NCBI RefSeq assembly: GCF_030403745.1 | Contig: NZ_JAQMWP010000019.1 | Coordinates: 145,742-209,741, forward strand | Reading direction: 5' to 3' | Origin: Streptomyces sp. S.PB5 | Lineage (GTDB): Bacteria; Actinomycetota; Actinomycetes; Streptomycetales; Streptomycetaceae | Length of the DNA: 64,000 nucleotides | Shown: positions 24,579-33,226 of the stretch, piece after piece | How positions within the stretch are numbered: the stretch's first letter is position 1 | How the letters are laid out: each line of letters starts with the position of its first letter | Notes under the pieces: model-generated | What the model was told of the DNA's origin: nothing | Databases searched by the model: none | Seen by the model: only the letters and a program-made list of their open reading frames with translations | Translations under genes and position numbers: made by a program

Positions 24579-24755
24579 TCAGGTACTGCGGGTGACGACC
24601 ATCCCCAGGGTGATCAGACCCAGCACGACCCAGCCGAACCACAGCCAGCCGTTGCTGCCGAGCGCCACCGTGTAGGCGGTCACCACGACCAGACCGCCGA
24701 CGGTGAGCACCCCCATCGTCCTGGTCGAGCCATCTGTGGAACCGGAACCGGGCAT
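24579..24755 (-). CDS. Small two-helix membrane protein
   Basis: A 58-residue protein with two predicted membrane helices (about residues 14-33, VLTVGGLVVVTAYTVAL, and 37-54, WLWFGWVVLGLITLGMVV) separated by a GSNG turn. The ATG at 24755 follows GAGGAGGG. It starts 13 bp after the Ser/Thr kinase stop on the same strand and is probably co-transcribed. I do not recognise a family; it could be a membrane partner of the kinase. Confidence 0.75.
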   Translation of the reverse strand: MPGSGSTDGSTRTMGVLTVGGLVVVTAYTVALGSNGWLWFGWVVLGLITLGMVVTRST

Positions 24756-24768
24756 CGCAACACCCTCC

Positions 24769-26667
24769 TCAGGATTCGTCCCCCTCCATGGTGCCCCCGT
24801 TCTGCTTCCGGACGGTGCAGACGACGAAATGAGTGCCCGACTTCCAGGGACCCTCGCTCGTCCATGAGCCCGCCTTGTAGACCGACGGGTCGAAGCCGTA
24901 GTCACGCGGCGGCACATCCCTCCCGCACACCACATCCGACTCGGTACGCGCATCGGACAGCGTGACATCGGCACCCAGCCGGGTGAACCCGAGCACCACC
25001 TCGTCGTGCGGCTGCTCGCAGGCGACCAGCCGGGCGTCCCGGTTGGAGCGGACGTCCAGACAGTCCCGCTTCTGCATGGTCGCGGTGTCCGCGAAGGCGG
25101 ACCCGAGCTTGCGATGCCCGCCGATCGGCCCGTACACCGGCCCGTGCGCACCCAGCACCAGGCACGCACTGCGCTTCCCGGCGCTCTCGAAACCCTCCTC
25201 CGTCGGTACGACGGCGTAGCTCCGCACATCCGCCAGCTTCCCGCGGATCTCCTCGGTCCGCTCCTCGCACTGCGCGGGCCCCCGCTCCCGCGCCTCGGCG
25301 GCGGACGCGGCCGGCACGAAGGCCATCACCTGCCCGTCCGGCGGCTTCCCACCGCAGGTGGGGTCCAGGGACATCCGCGCCGTGCCCTTGAAGAGCTCCT
25401 CGCCGCTCCAGTCCACGGTCACGCAGTCGCCGTCCTTGAGCGGCGCGGACAGCCCCAGGTCCTTGCCGTACGGCAGCTTGGACCCGGTCCCGCTCCCGGT
25501 GCCCGTCCCGCCGCTGTCCCCGTCGCCGCCGGGCGGCTGCTGGGCGACGGCGTACCAGACGCCGCCCCCGGCGAGAGCGAGCCCCAGCAGTCCGGCGAGG
25601 GCGGAGTGCAGCACCCGGGGCCGGGTACGGCGGCGGCTTCCGCCGGAGGAGCTGACCAGCGGGGGCCCGAAGCCGTCCGGGACGATCGGCGGTACGGGCA
25701 GCTGCGTGGGCGGCACAGGAGTCTGCGGGGCGAGCGTCGGCTGGGCCCACGGCGGCTGCGATCCGAGGTCGGTCTGGGTGCGCGCGTACGTCTCCGGCTG
25801 CGGGGTCACGATCCGCGACAGCGCCACCTCCGCCTCCGCGGCGGAGATCCGCGTACCCGGATCCTTGATCAGCATCGCCTCCAGCACCGGCCCCAGAGCC
25901 CCGGCCCGCACCGGCGGCCGCGGCTCCTCCATGACGATCGCGGTGATCTCCGCGAGGTGCGACTCGCGCTCGAACGGGCCGTGGCCCTCGACCCCGTGGT
26001 AGAGCGTGCAGCCCAGCGAGAACAGATCCGCCGCCGGCGTCGGCGGCCCGCCCGTGGCACGCTCCGGCGCGAGATAGCCCGCGGTCCCCACGAGCACGGA
26101 CGTCAGCGTGTACCGCGTCTCCCCGGCGTCCGGCTGCACCGAGATGCCGTAGTCGGTGAGCAGGATGCGCCCGTACGGCGCCCCCGTGCGGTCCGGCGCG
26201 AGCAGGATGTTCGCCGGTTTGACGTCCCGGTGCATCACGCCCCGCTGGTGCCCGGCGGTCAGCGCGTCCAGCACGGCCAGGCCGATGCGGGCGCACTCCG
26301 CGGGCGCCAGCGGGCCGCGCCGGGCCACCAGCTCGCGCAGGTCCACCGCGCCCGCGACGTACTCCATGACGATCCACGGCAGCCCGTCGTGCTCCAGCAC
26401 GTCGTGCACGGTGACCACATGCGGATGGCCGCGCAGCCCCGCCGCGTGCCGGGCCTCCGCACGGGCCCGGGCGACCCGCGCCTCCCGCTCGTGCCCCGCC
26501 TCGGCCGGGTCCCGGAACACGATCTCCTTGAGCGCGACCTCGCAGGCGAGTCTCTGGTCGTGAGCGAGCCACACATGGCCCATGCCACCGCTGCCGAGCT
26601 GGTTCAGCAGCAGATAGCGGCCGGCGATGACCCGGCCCACTCCCGATGTCGATTGTCCTGAAGGCAT
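24769..26667 (-). CDS. Membrane Ser/Thr protein kinase
   Basis: A 632-residue Hanks-type kinase. Kinase domain (about 17-275): glycine loop LGSGGMG, lysine K47 in VALKEIVF, the catalytic loop MHRDVKPANILL, DYG in place of DFG, and the activation-segment end GTAGYLAPE. A Pro-rich linker follows, then one membrane helix (about 345-366), then an extracellular domain of about 250 residues with several cysteines (CVTVDWSGEELFKG, PTCGGKPPDG, CLVLG, CTVRKQ). The outer domain is not PASTA. The ATG at 26667 follows GGGAG. The upstream lipoprotein gene may supply the extracytoplasmic partner. Confidence 0.9.
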   Translation of the reverse strand: MPSGQSTSGVGRVIAGRYLLLNQLGSGGMGHVWLAHDQRLACEVALKEIVFRDPAEAGHEREARVARARAEARHAAGLRGHPHVVTVHDVLEHDGLPWIVMEYVAGAVDLRELVARRGPLAPAECARIGLAVLDALTAGHQRGVMHRDVKPANILLAPDRTGAPYGRILLTDYGISVQPDAGETRYTLTSVLVGTAGYLAPERATGGPPTPAADLFSLGCTLYHGVEGHGPFERESHLAEITAIVMEEPRPPVRAGALGPVLEAMLIKDPGTRISAAEAEVALSRIVTPQPETYARTQTDLGSQPPWAQPTLAPQTPVPPTQLPVPPIVPDGFGPPLVSSSGGSRRRTRPRVLHSALAGLLGLALAGGGVWYAVAQQPPGGDGDSGGTGTGSGTGSKLPYGKDLGLSAPLKDGDCVTVDWSGEELFKGTARMSLDPTCGGKPPDGQVMAFVPAASAAEARERGPAQCEERTEEIRGKLADVRSYAVVPTEEGFESAGKRSACLVLGAHGPVYGPIGGHRKLGSAFADTATMQKRDCLDVRSNRDARLVACEQPHDEVVLGFTRLGADVTLSDARTESDVVCGRDVPPRDYGFDPSVYKAGSWTSEGPWKSGTHFVVCTVRKQNGGTMEGDES

Positions 26668-26695
26668 CCGGTGACTCCCGGGGTCTGCGGGGACG

Positions 26696-28144
26696 CTATG
26701 CGGCGGCGGTTGCGGGGGGCTCCTCGGTGGCGGGCTCACTGGTCGCCGGAGTGGTGCTGGCCGGAGCGGTGCTGGTCTCCGGCGGTGCGCTCGTCGTCTC
26801 CGGCGGCGGGGGAGGGGGAGGCGGTGCGCTGGTGGCGGTGGTCTCCGGAGGCGGCGGCGGTGGCGGTGGCGCCGCGCTCGTGGACGACGGAGGCGGGTCG
26901 CTGCTCGTCGAGGGCGGCGGCGCCGAGCTGCTGCTCGCCGGCGGCGACGGGGAGGCGGGCGGCGCGCTCGACGAGGACGAGGAGGCGGGCGGCGACGAGG
27001 AGGAGGACGACGAGGCCGGCGGCGACGAGGACGACGAGGACGAGGGCGGTGACGAGCTGCCGTCAGGCCCGGAACTCCCGGGCGACGACGGCCCGGACGA
27101 GGAGGGGCCCGGGGGAGTGGTCGTGGACCCGCCGGAGCCGGATGAACCGGATGAACCAGATGAATCCGACGAACCAGAGGAGCCGGAATCCTCCGCCACG
27201 CTCAGCATCACGTACTGCCCGAACTCCAGCTCGGTCCCCGCCGGCGGATCGGTCGCCATGACCTCGGCGTCGTCCGGCGGCAGCCCCTTGCTCTCGTATC
27301 CGACCGCGAGCCCCTTGTCGGTGAGCGCCTGCCGGGCCTGCCCGAAGGTCGCCCCGGCGAGGTTCGGCACCTCGCGCTTCTCCCGGGTGTCGAAGACGGC
27401 GTCCTTCGTGCCCGTCGTACCGACCGGCCGCGACAGGCCGCGGTCGGGCTCCTCGACGTCCACGAGGGCGATCTGCTTCAGCGGACGGGCCGCGGGCCGC
27501 ACGGCCACGACGGAGGACCGGTCATAGCCCTTCCACTCCTCGTTGCCGTCCTCGAACTTCACCGAGATCTTGCTGGTGTCACCCTCGAAGGGCCGCAGCG
27601 GATTTCCGCACGAGCACTTCACGGCCGGCTGCCCCTGCTGATCGACCAGAATCGCGATTCCGGCCTGCAGCAAGGAGTCGTAGGGAACTGCCTTGCCCTT
27701 TTTGTAGTCGTGGTTCTTCACGAGAGTGTCGTGACGCAACAGAACGGGTGTGAGTCGATCGAGATATTCCGGTATCTGATTCGTGGAGATTTTGAGGGCA
27801 CGCGCCCACGCCTGTGCCTTCTGGTCGTTCCTGGGATCGGTGAGGAAATTCTCCAGCTTGTCGACGTCACAGACGGTCGGCTGCTTCGAACCCCCGTACA
27901 GACCCGGGGTGTCGCCCTGCTGCAGGCTGCCCCGCACCGGCCGCGACGCCACCTGCGCATCCTGGCCGAGCCCGCTCTTCTCGTCGAAGAAGGGCGCGAG
28001 AGAGGGCACTCCCACGGCGACCGCCTTCACCGCCAGCAAGGCCTCGCGATCGCACCCGCTGAGTGCCAGTACGAAGACCAGCAGCACCGCGACCCTGCGG
28101 ATCGCCGATATCCCGGTCCTTTGCAGAAACACGTGAATTGTCAT
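26696..28144 (-). CDS. Lipoprotein with DUF6777-like region, PASTA domain and Ser/Pro tail
   Basis: A 482-residue secreted lipoprotein. The lipobox LALSGC puts the lipidated Cys at residue 31. Residues about 60-245 resemble the actinobacterial DUF6777 domain (GLYGGSKQPTVCDVDKLENF) and contain a CSCGNPLRPF motif. One PASTA domain follows (VPNLAGATFGQARQAL ... PPAGTELEFGQYVMLSV). The last 160 residues are almost only Ser, Pro, Ala, Thr and Glu, with two runs of eight prolines, resembling a wall-spanning stalk. It lies 28 bp upstream of the kinase gene, so the pair may be a wall-sensing unit. Confidence 0.85.
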   Translation of the reverse strand: MTIHVFLQRTGISAIRRVAVLLVFVLALSGCDREALLAVKAVAVGVPSLAPFFDEKSGLGQDAQVASRPVRGSLQQGDTPGLYGGSKQPTVCDVDKLENFLTDPRNDQKAQAWARALKISTNQIPEYLDRLTPVLLRHDTLVKNHDYKKGKAVPYDSLLQAGIAILVDQQGQPAVKCSCGNPLRPFEGDTSKISVKFEDGNEEWKGYDRSSVVAVRPAARPLKQIALVDVEEPDRGLSRPVGTTGTKDAVFDTREKREVPNLAGATFGQARQALTDKGLAVGYESKGLPPDDAEVMATDPPAGTELEFGQYVMLSVAEDSGSSGSSDSSGSSGSSGSGGSTTTPPGPSSSGPSSPGSSGPDGSSSPPSSSSSSSPPASSSSSSSPPASSSSSSAPPASPSPPASSSSAPPPSTSSDPPPSSTSAAPPPPPPPPETTATSAPPPPPPPPETTSAPPETSTAPASTTPATSEPATEEPPATAAA

Positions 28145-28246
28145 CACCGCTCCCCCCGGCGGTTCCCCCAACGCGTTTCATGCTACTGAATGGAAAAGCA
28201 TTCCCGCCGGATTGAGGGCAAAGAGCGGATTGAGGGGAAAGGGGTG

Positions 28247-29197
28247 TCAGCGGCTGCGTGCGTTGAGTGAGGCCAAATAGGCGTTGTACGCCTCGAGTTC
28301 CTTGTCCCCGTCCCGGTCCGCGGCCCGGTCCTTGCGCCTGGCCTGCCGCTGCTCCGACCCGTACCACTGGAAGAGCAGCGCGATCAGCACCAGCACGGAC
28401 GGGATCTCACTGAACGCCCAGGCGATACCGCCCGCCGCGTTCTGGTCGGAGAGCGCGTCGATGCCGAGCGAGGCGGGCGGGTTCTTGAACGTCTCGACCA
28501 TCGGAGTGGACGCCATCATCAGCGCGATCCCGAAGAACGCGTGGAACGGCATGCCCGCGAACAGCTCCAGCATCCGCATCAGATACCCGGGCCGGTTCGG
28601 ACCGGGATCGACCCCGATGATCGGCCAGAAGAACACCACGCCCACCATCAGGAAGTGCACCATCATCGCGATGTGCCCCGTCTTGGAGCCCATCAGGAAG
28701 TCGAAGAGCGGCGTGAAGTACAGCGCGTACAGGCTCGCGATGAACAGCGGGATGGTGAACGCCGGATGCGTGACGATCCGCATGTACCGGCTGTGCAGCA
28801 GCGCGAGCAGCAGCTCCCGCGGCCCCTTGCGTCCCTTGCCCGCGACCGGCAGCGCCCGCAGCGCCAGCGTCATCGGCGCGCCGAGCAGGATCAGGATCGG
28901 CGACAGCATGCTGATCACCATGTGCTGCACCATGTGCACGCTGAACATGACCATCCCGTAGTCGTTCAGCCCGGTGCACATCACCAGCATGATCGTCAGC
29001 ACCCCGACGACGTACGAGACGGTCCGCCCCACGGGCCAGGCGTCCCCCCGCCGCCGCAGCCGCACGACCCCCCAGGCGTACAGCCCGAGCCCGAGGAGGC
29101 AGGCGACGAGGAAGAACGGGTCGGCCGACCACTGAAGACCCCGCCCCAGCGTGAACGGCGGCAGATCCATGGTCATGCCGTGCCCGCTGTGATCCAT
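28247..29197 (-). CDS. CtaG-like cytochrome c oxidase assembly membrane protein
   Basis: A 316-residue membrane protein of the caa3-type CtaG/COG3336 family, about seven helices. Histidine- and methionine-rich elements typical of copper handling are present: MDHSGHGMTM at the N-terminus, MFSVHMVQHMVISMLSP, HIAMMVHFLMVGV and GMPFHAFFGIALM. It probably helps load copper into the terminal oxidase. The ATG at 29197 follows AGGAG; a longer start at 29230 is possible. A perfect dyad AGTCTGT/ACAGACT (29230-29248) sits about 33 bp upstream. Confidence 0.87.
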   Translation of the reverse strand: MDHSGHGMTMDLPPFTLGRGLQWSADPFFLVACLLGLGLYAWGVVRLRRRGDAWPVGRTVSYVVGVLTIMLVMCTGLNDYGMVMFSVHMVQHMVISMLSPILILLGAPMTLALRALPVAGKGRKGPRELLLALLHSRYMRIVTHPAFTIPLFIASLYALYFTPLFDFLMGSKTGHIAMMVHFLMVGVVFFWPIIGVDPGPNRPGYLMRMLELFAGMPFHAFFGIALMMASTPMVETFKNPPASLGIDALSDQNAAGGIAWAFSEIPSVLVLIALLFQWYGSEQRQARRKDRAADRDGDKELEAYNAYLASLNARSR

Positions 29198-29252
29198 TCC
29201 GGCGGCTCCTGATTCGTGGGGGTTGTGCAAGTCTGTCCGTCACAGACTAGAA

Positions 29253-29284
29253 CCGCCCCCGGCCGCAGCTGCGGCCGGGGGCGG
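29253..29284 (-). terminator. 32-bp perfect palindrome after the pfkA gene
   Basis: Sixteen-base arms, starting CCGCCCCCGGCCGCAG, match exactly with no spacer. It lies 26 bp after the phosphofructokinase stop and insulates that gene from the downstream ctaG-like gene. Confidence 0.85.
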
Positions 29285-29309
29285 ACTCTTCAGTTCCGTA
29301 CGTCTTGTC

Positions 29310-30335
29310 CTAGAGCACGCACTCGGCCTCTTCGTAGCGCTCTGCGGGAACCGTCTTGAGCGTCTCCACGGCCTCCGCGAGCGGCACCATCACGATGTCC
29401 GTCCCCCGAAGAGCCGTCATGTGACCGAACTCGCCCCGGTGCACGGCCTCCACCGCATGCCACCCGAACCGGGTCGCCAGCACCCGGTCGTACGCCGTCG
29501 GCGTACCGCCGCGCTGCACATGCCCGAGGATCACCGGCCGGGCTTCCTTCCCCAGCCGCTGCTCCAGCTCGATGGAGAGCTGTCGGGCGATCCCGGCGAA
29601 CCGCTCGTGCCCGTAGACGTCCTTGCCGCCCTCGTCGAACTCCATGGTCCCGGCGGCGGGCTTGGCCCCTTCCGCCGCGACGACGATCGCGAACCGCTTG
29701 CCCGCCTCGAACCGTTCGCCGACCCGCTTGGCCAACTCCTCGATGTCGAAGGGCCGTTCCGGTACGACGATGGCGTGCGCGCCGGCCGCCATGCCGGAGT
29801 GCAGGGCGATCCAGCCGGTGTGCCGCCCCATGACCTCGACGACGAGGACCCGCTGGTGGGACTCGGCGGTGGTCTTGAGCCGGTCGAGCGCCTCGGTCGC
29901 CACACCGACGGCCGTGTCGAAGCCGAAGGTGACGTCGGTGACGGCGATGTCGTTGTCGATGGTCTTCGGCACGCCCACGACGGGCAGTCCGGCGTCCGAC
30001 ATCAGCCGGGCCGCCTTGAGGGTGCCTTCACCGCCGATGGGGATGATCGCGTCGAGCCCGAGCTCGGCGACATGCCCCTTCGCCCGCTCCACACCGTCCC
30101 GCAGATGCGAGGGCTGGACCCGGGAGGAGCCGAGGATCGTGCCGCCGCGGGCCAGGATGCCGCCCACCGCGTCGAGGTCGAGCTTGAGGTAGTCGCACTC
30201 CAGGAGGCCCTTCCAGCCGTCCCGGAAGCCGATGACCTCGTCGCCGTGGTCGGCGACGGCGCGGTGCACGACGGACCGGATGACGGCGTTCAGGCCGGGG
30301 CAGTCGCCGCCGGACGTGAGGACACCAATGCGCAT
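29310..30335 (-). CDS. pfkA: 6-phosphofructokinase
   Basis: A 341-residue PfkA committing fructose 6-phosphate to glycolysis. Family motifs: TSGGDCPGLNAVIR, IPIGGEGTLKAA, PKTIDNDIA and VLGHVQRGGTPTAYDR (starting VIL in the sequence). The phosphoryl-donor positions read Gly (GGEGT) and Lys (PKTIDND). This G/K combination is the actinobacterial group III pattern, in which the Streptomyces enzyme is ATP-dependent despite the Lys typical of PPi enzymes. ATG at 30335; a TTG four codons earlier is less likely. Confidence 0.95.
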   Translation of the reverse strand: MRIGVLTSGGDCPGLNAVIRSVVHRAVADHGDEVIGFRDGWKGLLECDYLKLDLDAVGGILARGGTILGSSRVQPSHLRDGVERAKGHVAELGLDAIIPIGGEGTLKAARLMSDAGLPVVGVPKTIDNDIAVTDVTFGFDTAVGVATEALDRLKTTAESHQRVLVVEVMGRHTGWIALHSGMAAGAHAIVVPERPFDIEELAKRVGERFEAGKRFAIVVAAEGAKPAAGTMEFDEGGKDVYGHERFAGIARQLSIELEQRLGKEARPVILGHVQRGGTPTAYDRVLATRFGWHAVEAVHRGEFGHMTALRGTDIVMVPLAEAVETLKTVPAERYEEAECVL

Positions 30336-30526
30336 AGCCCGAAACAACCTTCTCGACGTGGGCCGGGGACCGGACCACGCTGTCCGGCTCGATCCCCGCC
30401 ACCCTAGCGGCAGGAGGGGGCGGGGCCGTACCGTGCGTCCGCCTGCTGGACGAGCCCGCTCAGGTGTGCGGACACATCGTCAGACGGGCTGGTAAACGGG
30501 GGCTGGAGCGCCGATGAAACCACAGG

Positions 30527-31255
30527 TCAGGCGGGCTGCTGCGCCGCCGCGATGCGCTCGTTGCGCAGCGCCTCGTACCAGCGGTCGTCGGTGGGCGGGA
30601 GCGCGTTGACGTCCAGCGCCAGCTTCAGCAGCAGGTCGGCGATGAGCGGGTTCCGCGCCAGCACCGGACCGTGCATGTAGGTACCGAAGACGGTGTCGTT
30701 GTACGCCCCCTCCGTACCGTCGCCCGTCCCGTTGCCGTTGCCGAGCTTCACCTGGGCGAGCGGGCGGGCCGTGGGTCCGAGGTGCGTGACGCCCTGGTGG
30801 TTCTCGAACCCGGTCAGCGGGGGCAGACCGAGCCGCGGGTCGATGTCGGCGAGCACGTCACCGACGCACCGCGCACCCTCACCGCGTACCGAGACCACGT
30901 CCAGGAGCCCGAGGCCGGGCTCGCGCTGACCGAGGTCGTTGATGAACTCGTGGCCGAGGATCTGGTAGCCGGCGCACACCGAGAAGACGATCGCGCCGTT
31001 CGCCACGGCACGGTGCAGCCCGCCGTCCCGGCGCAGCCGCTCGGCCGCGAGCCGCTGCGGACGGTCCTCGCCGCCGCCGATGAGGTAGATGTCCCCGGAG
31101 GTGGGGATCGGCTGGTCGCTGCGCACGTCGAGACGGGCCACGTCGAGGCCGCGCTGCCGCGCCCGGCGCTCCACGACCAGGACGTTGCCCTGGTCGCCGT
31201 AGGTGCTGAGCAGGTCGGGATAGATCCAGACGACCCGCAGCTGGTTGTCGCTCAC
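30527..31255 (-). CDS. gatD: Lipid II isoglutaminyl synthase, glutaminase subunit GatD
   Basis: A 242-residue CobB/CobQ-type class I amidotransferase. The nucleophile Cys lies in IVFSVCAGYQILGHEF and the His in TYMHGPVLARNP. With MurT it amidates the D-Glu of lipid II. GTG at 31255, five bases after AGGGGA, 17 bp after the murT stop. It was historically annotated as CobQ-like, but the murT neighbour makes GatD the better name. Confidence 0.92.
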   Translation of the reverse strand: MSDNQLRVVWIYPDLLSTYGDQGNVLVVERRARQRGLDVARLDVRSDQPIPTSGDIYLIGGGEDRPQRLAAERLRRDGGLHRAVANGAIVFSVCAGYQILGHEFINDLGQREPGLGLLDVVSVRGEGARCVGDVLADIDPRLGLPPLTGFENHQGVTHLGPTARPLAQVKLGNGNGTGDGTEGAYNDTVFGTYMHGPVLARNPLIADLLLKLALDVNALPPTDDRWYEALRNERIAAAQQPA

Positions 31256-31272
31256 AAAAGTCCCCTGAAGTG

Positions 31273-32511
31273 TCAGTTGCCGACGCGGCGGCGCAGGTCC
31301 TGGAAGGCGGTGTAGTTCGCGATGACCTCGATGCGGCCCGGCGGGCACATCTGCACGGCCTGGTCGAGGTTCTCGCAGACCTGGAAGTGCTGGTTCGCGA
31401 CCTCCAGACGCACCGCGAGGTCCAGCTTCCGGTCGCCGATGACGCAGATCGGGTGCCCCGTCAGACGCGTGTAGTCGACGTCCCACAGCCACGAGGTGTC
31501 GGTGCCGTCGGCGCTGCGCGCGTTGACGGAGAGGATCACCGGGGTGGGTGGCGGATCGATAAGGCTGAACGTTTCGAGCCAGCCCGCCGGGTTCTTCGCG
31601 AGCAGCAGCCGCAGATCGCGCTGCTGGAACTGCACGACGTCGTAGCGCCCGGCGACGGCCTGCACCTGGTACATGCGTTCCAGGGCGACCTGCGGCGGCA
31701 CGCCGAAGACGGCGGCGACGGCGGCGGAGGAGGCGGCGTTGGCCTTGTTGGCGCGACCGGGCAGCTGAAGATGGATCGGCCAGGCGGAACCGTGCGGGTC
31801 GAGCACGTGGTCCCCGGACAGCGCCCAGCTCGGCGTGGGCCGCCGGAAGCCGCACTCGCCGCAGAACCAGTCGTCGCCCGGCCGCTGCATCACACCACCG
31901 CAGGACGGGCAGGACCAGGCGTCGTCCTTCCACATCTGCCCGGCGGCGACCCAGATCACGTTGGGGGACGAGGAGGCGGCCCACACGACGAGCGGGTCGT
32001 CGGCGTTGGCCACGACCACGGCCTTGCTGCCCGCCAGGCCCTCGCGCCAGTTCTCGGCGAGCATGCGGGTCTCGGCGGCGCGGTCGAGCTGGTCACGGGA
32101 GAGGTTGAGCAGGGCGATGCACTTGGGGTCGGTGTCCCGGGCCACGCCCGCGAGGTACTTCTCGTCGACCTCGATGACGCCGTACCGCGCGTCCGAGTTG
32201 CCCGCGAGCGCCGAGGTGATGCCGGCGGGCATGTTGGCGCCCAGCGCGTTGGAGACGACGGGCCCGGCGGCACGCAGCGCCTCCGCGATGAGCCGGGTGG
32301 TCGTGGTCTTGCCGTTGGTCGCCGACACCAGGACGACGTCCAGGTTCTGGGCGAGCCGGGCCAGAAGGTCGGGGTCGAGTTTGAGCGCCACCCGGCCGCC
32401 GATCACCGAACCGCTGCCGCGCCCCGCGGCGCGCGACGCCGCTGCGACCGCCTTGCCCGCGGTCACGGCGATCTTGGCCCGCGGCGTGAGCGGGTCCGAG
32501 TTGCCTGCCAT
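31273..32511 (-). CDS. murT: Lipid II isoglutaminyl synthase, ligase subunit MurT
   Basis: A 412-residue Mur-ligase-fold protein. The ATP-binding loop is VSATNGKTTTTRLIAEAL; the central domain carries a four-cysteine zinc ribbon (CPSCGG ... CGEC), specific to MurT, and a C-terminal DUF1727 domain (SWLWDVDYTRLTG). It activates the D-Glu carboxylate of lipid II for amidation by GatD, encoded 17 bp downstream. Amidation is needed for efficient crosslinking. Confidence 0.94.
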   Translation of the reverse strand: MAGNSDPLTPRAKIAVTAGKAVAAASRAAGRGSGSVIGGRVALKLDPDLLARLAQNLDVVLVSATNGKTTTTRLIAEALRAAGPVVSNALGANMPAGITSALAGNSDARYGVIEVDEKYLAGVARDTDPKCIALLNLSRDQLDRAAETRMLAENWREGLAGSKAVVVANADDPLVVWAASSSPNVIWVAAGQMWKDDAWSCPSCGGVMQRPGDDWFCGECGFRRPTPSWALSGDHVLDPHGSAWPIHLQLPGRANKANAASSAAVAAVFGVPPQVALERMYQVQAVAGRYDVVQFQQRDLRLLLAKNPAGWLETFSLIDPPPTPVILSVNARSADGTDTSWLWDVDYTRLTGHPICVIGDRKLDLAVRLEVANQHFQVCENLDQAVQMCPPGRIEVIANYTAFQDLRRRVGN

Positions 32512-32616
32512 CAGTTCTCGATCCTCCTTGCGTACGCGCCGCGCCTGACGGCAACGTGGTGGTGGTCAGCCTATCGAGATCCATTCGCAGTCCCGAATCG
32601 CCGTACCCTTGCGGCC

Positions 32617-33171
32617 ATGCGAAACGGCTCCATTCCGGGCACCCGCGGACGCGTCCGGCCCCTCACACTGCTCGGCGACCCCGTCCTGCACGCCCCGTGC
32701 GAGGACGTCACGGACTTCGGCCCGGAACTGGCGACGCTCGTGGAGGACTTGTTCGCGACGATGTACGCGGCCCAGGGCGTGGGCCTGGCGGCGAACCAGG
32801 TGGGGGAGCCGCTGCGGGTCTTCGTCTACGACTGCCCGGACGACGAGGACGTACGGCATTTGGGACATGTCGTGAACCCCCGGCTGGTGGAGGCGGACGG
32901 TGTGGTGATCCGTGGCCCGGAGGGTTGCCTGTCCCTGCCGGGCCTGGAGGCGGGGACGGAACGCTACGACCACGCGGTGGTGGAGGGTTTCACGATGACG
33001 GGGGAGCCGGTGACGGTGCATGGCACAGGGTGGTTCGCAAGATGCTTGCAGCACGAGTGCGACCACTTGGACGGCAAGGTCTACGCGGACCGCTTGACGG
33101 GCTGGCGCCACGGCAGGCTGATGCGCCAAGTGAACCGAGCTTCATGGCACCGGGGAAGTGCATGCCGTTAG
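32617..33171 (+). CDS. def: Peptide deformylase
   Basis: A 184-residue peptide deformylase removing the formyl group from new proteins. All three motifs are intact: GVGLAANQVG, EGCLSLPG (metal Cys) and HECDHLDG (metal His pair and catalytic Glu). The ATG at 32617 has no clear ribosome binding site; TACCCT 8 bp upstream suggests a leaderless mRNA. The TAG stop is the first three bases of a 29-bp repeated element also found at the end of the thioredoxin-reductase-like gene. Confidence 0.94.
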   Translation: MRNGSIPGTRGRVRPLTLLGDPVLHAPCEDVTDFGPELATLVEDLFATMYAAQGVGLAANQVGEPLRVFVYDCPDDEDVRHLGHVVNPRLVEADGVVIRGPEGCLSLPGLEAGTERYDHAVVEGFTMTGEPVTVHGTGWFARCLQHECDHLDGKVYADRLTGWRHGRLMRQVNRASWHRGSACR

Positions 33172-33197
33172 GGGCGCGGGGAACTGCGCGACCAGCC
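33169..33197 (+). repeat. 29-bp repeat element, copy 1
   Basis: Begins TAGGGGCGCGGGGAACTGCG and ends CGACCAGCC. It is identical over 29 bp to the reverse complement of 41979-42007. From memory this sequence is very common after genes in Streptomyces. Here its TAG is the def stop codon. Confidence 0.9.
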
Positions 33198-33226
33198 CCC
33201 ACCCGCCGGTGGACGCTGCACAACCG

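Noticed and set aside
20871..24642. Two 640-codon minus-strand frames opposite the symporter and kinase genes
   Set aside because: Low-complexity antisense translations. The repeated TPTPAREPTA-like pattern comes from the minisatellite and not from a real protein.
32617..32619. tRNA or rRNA genes anywhere in the window
   Set aside because: No cloverleaf-like or conserved rRNA segments were noticed on either strand; a tRNA-detection run would settle this.
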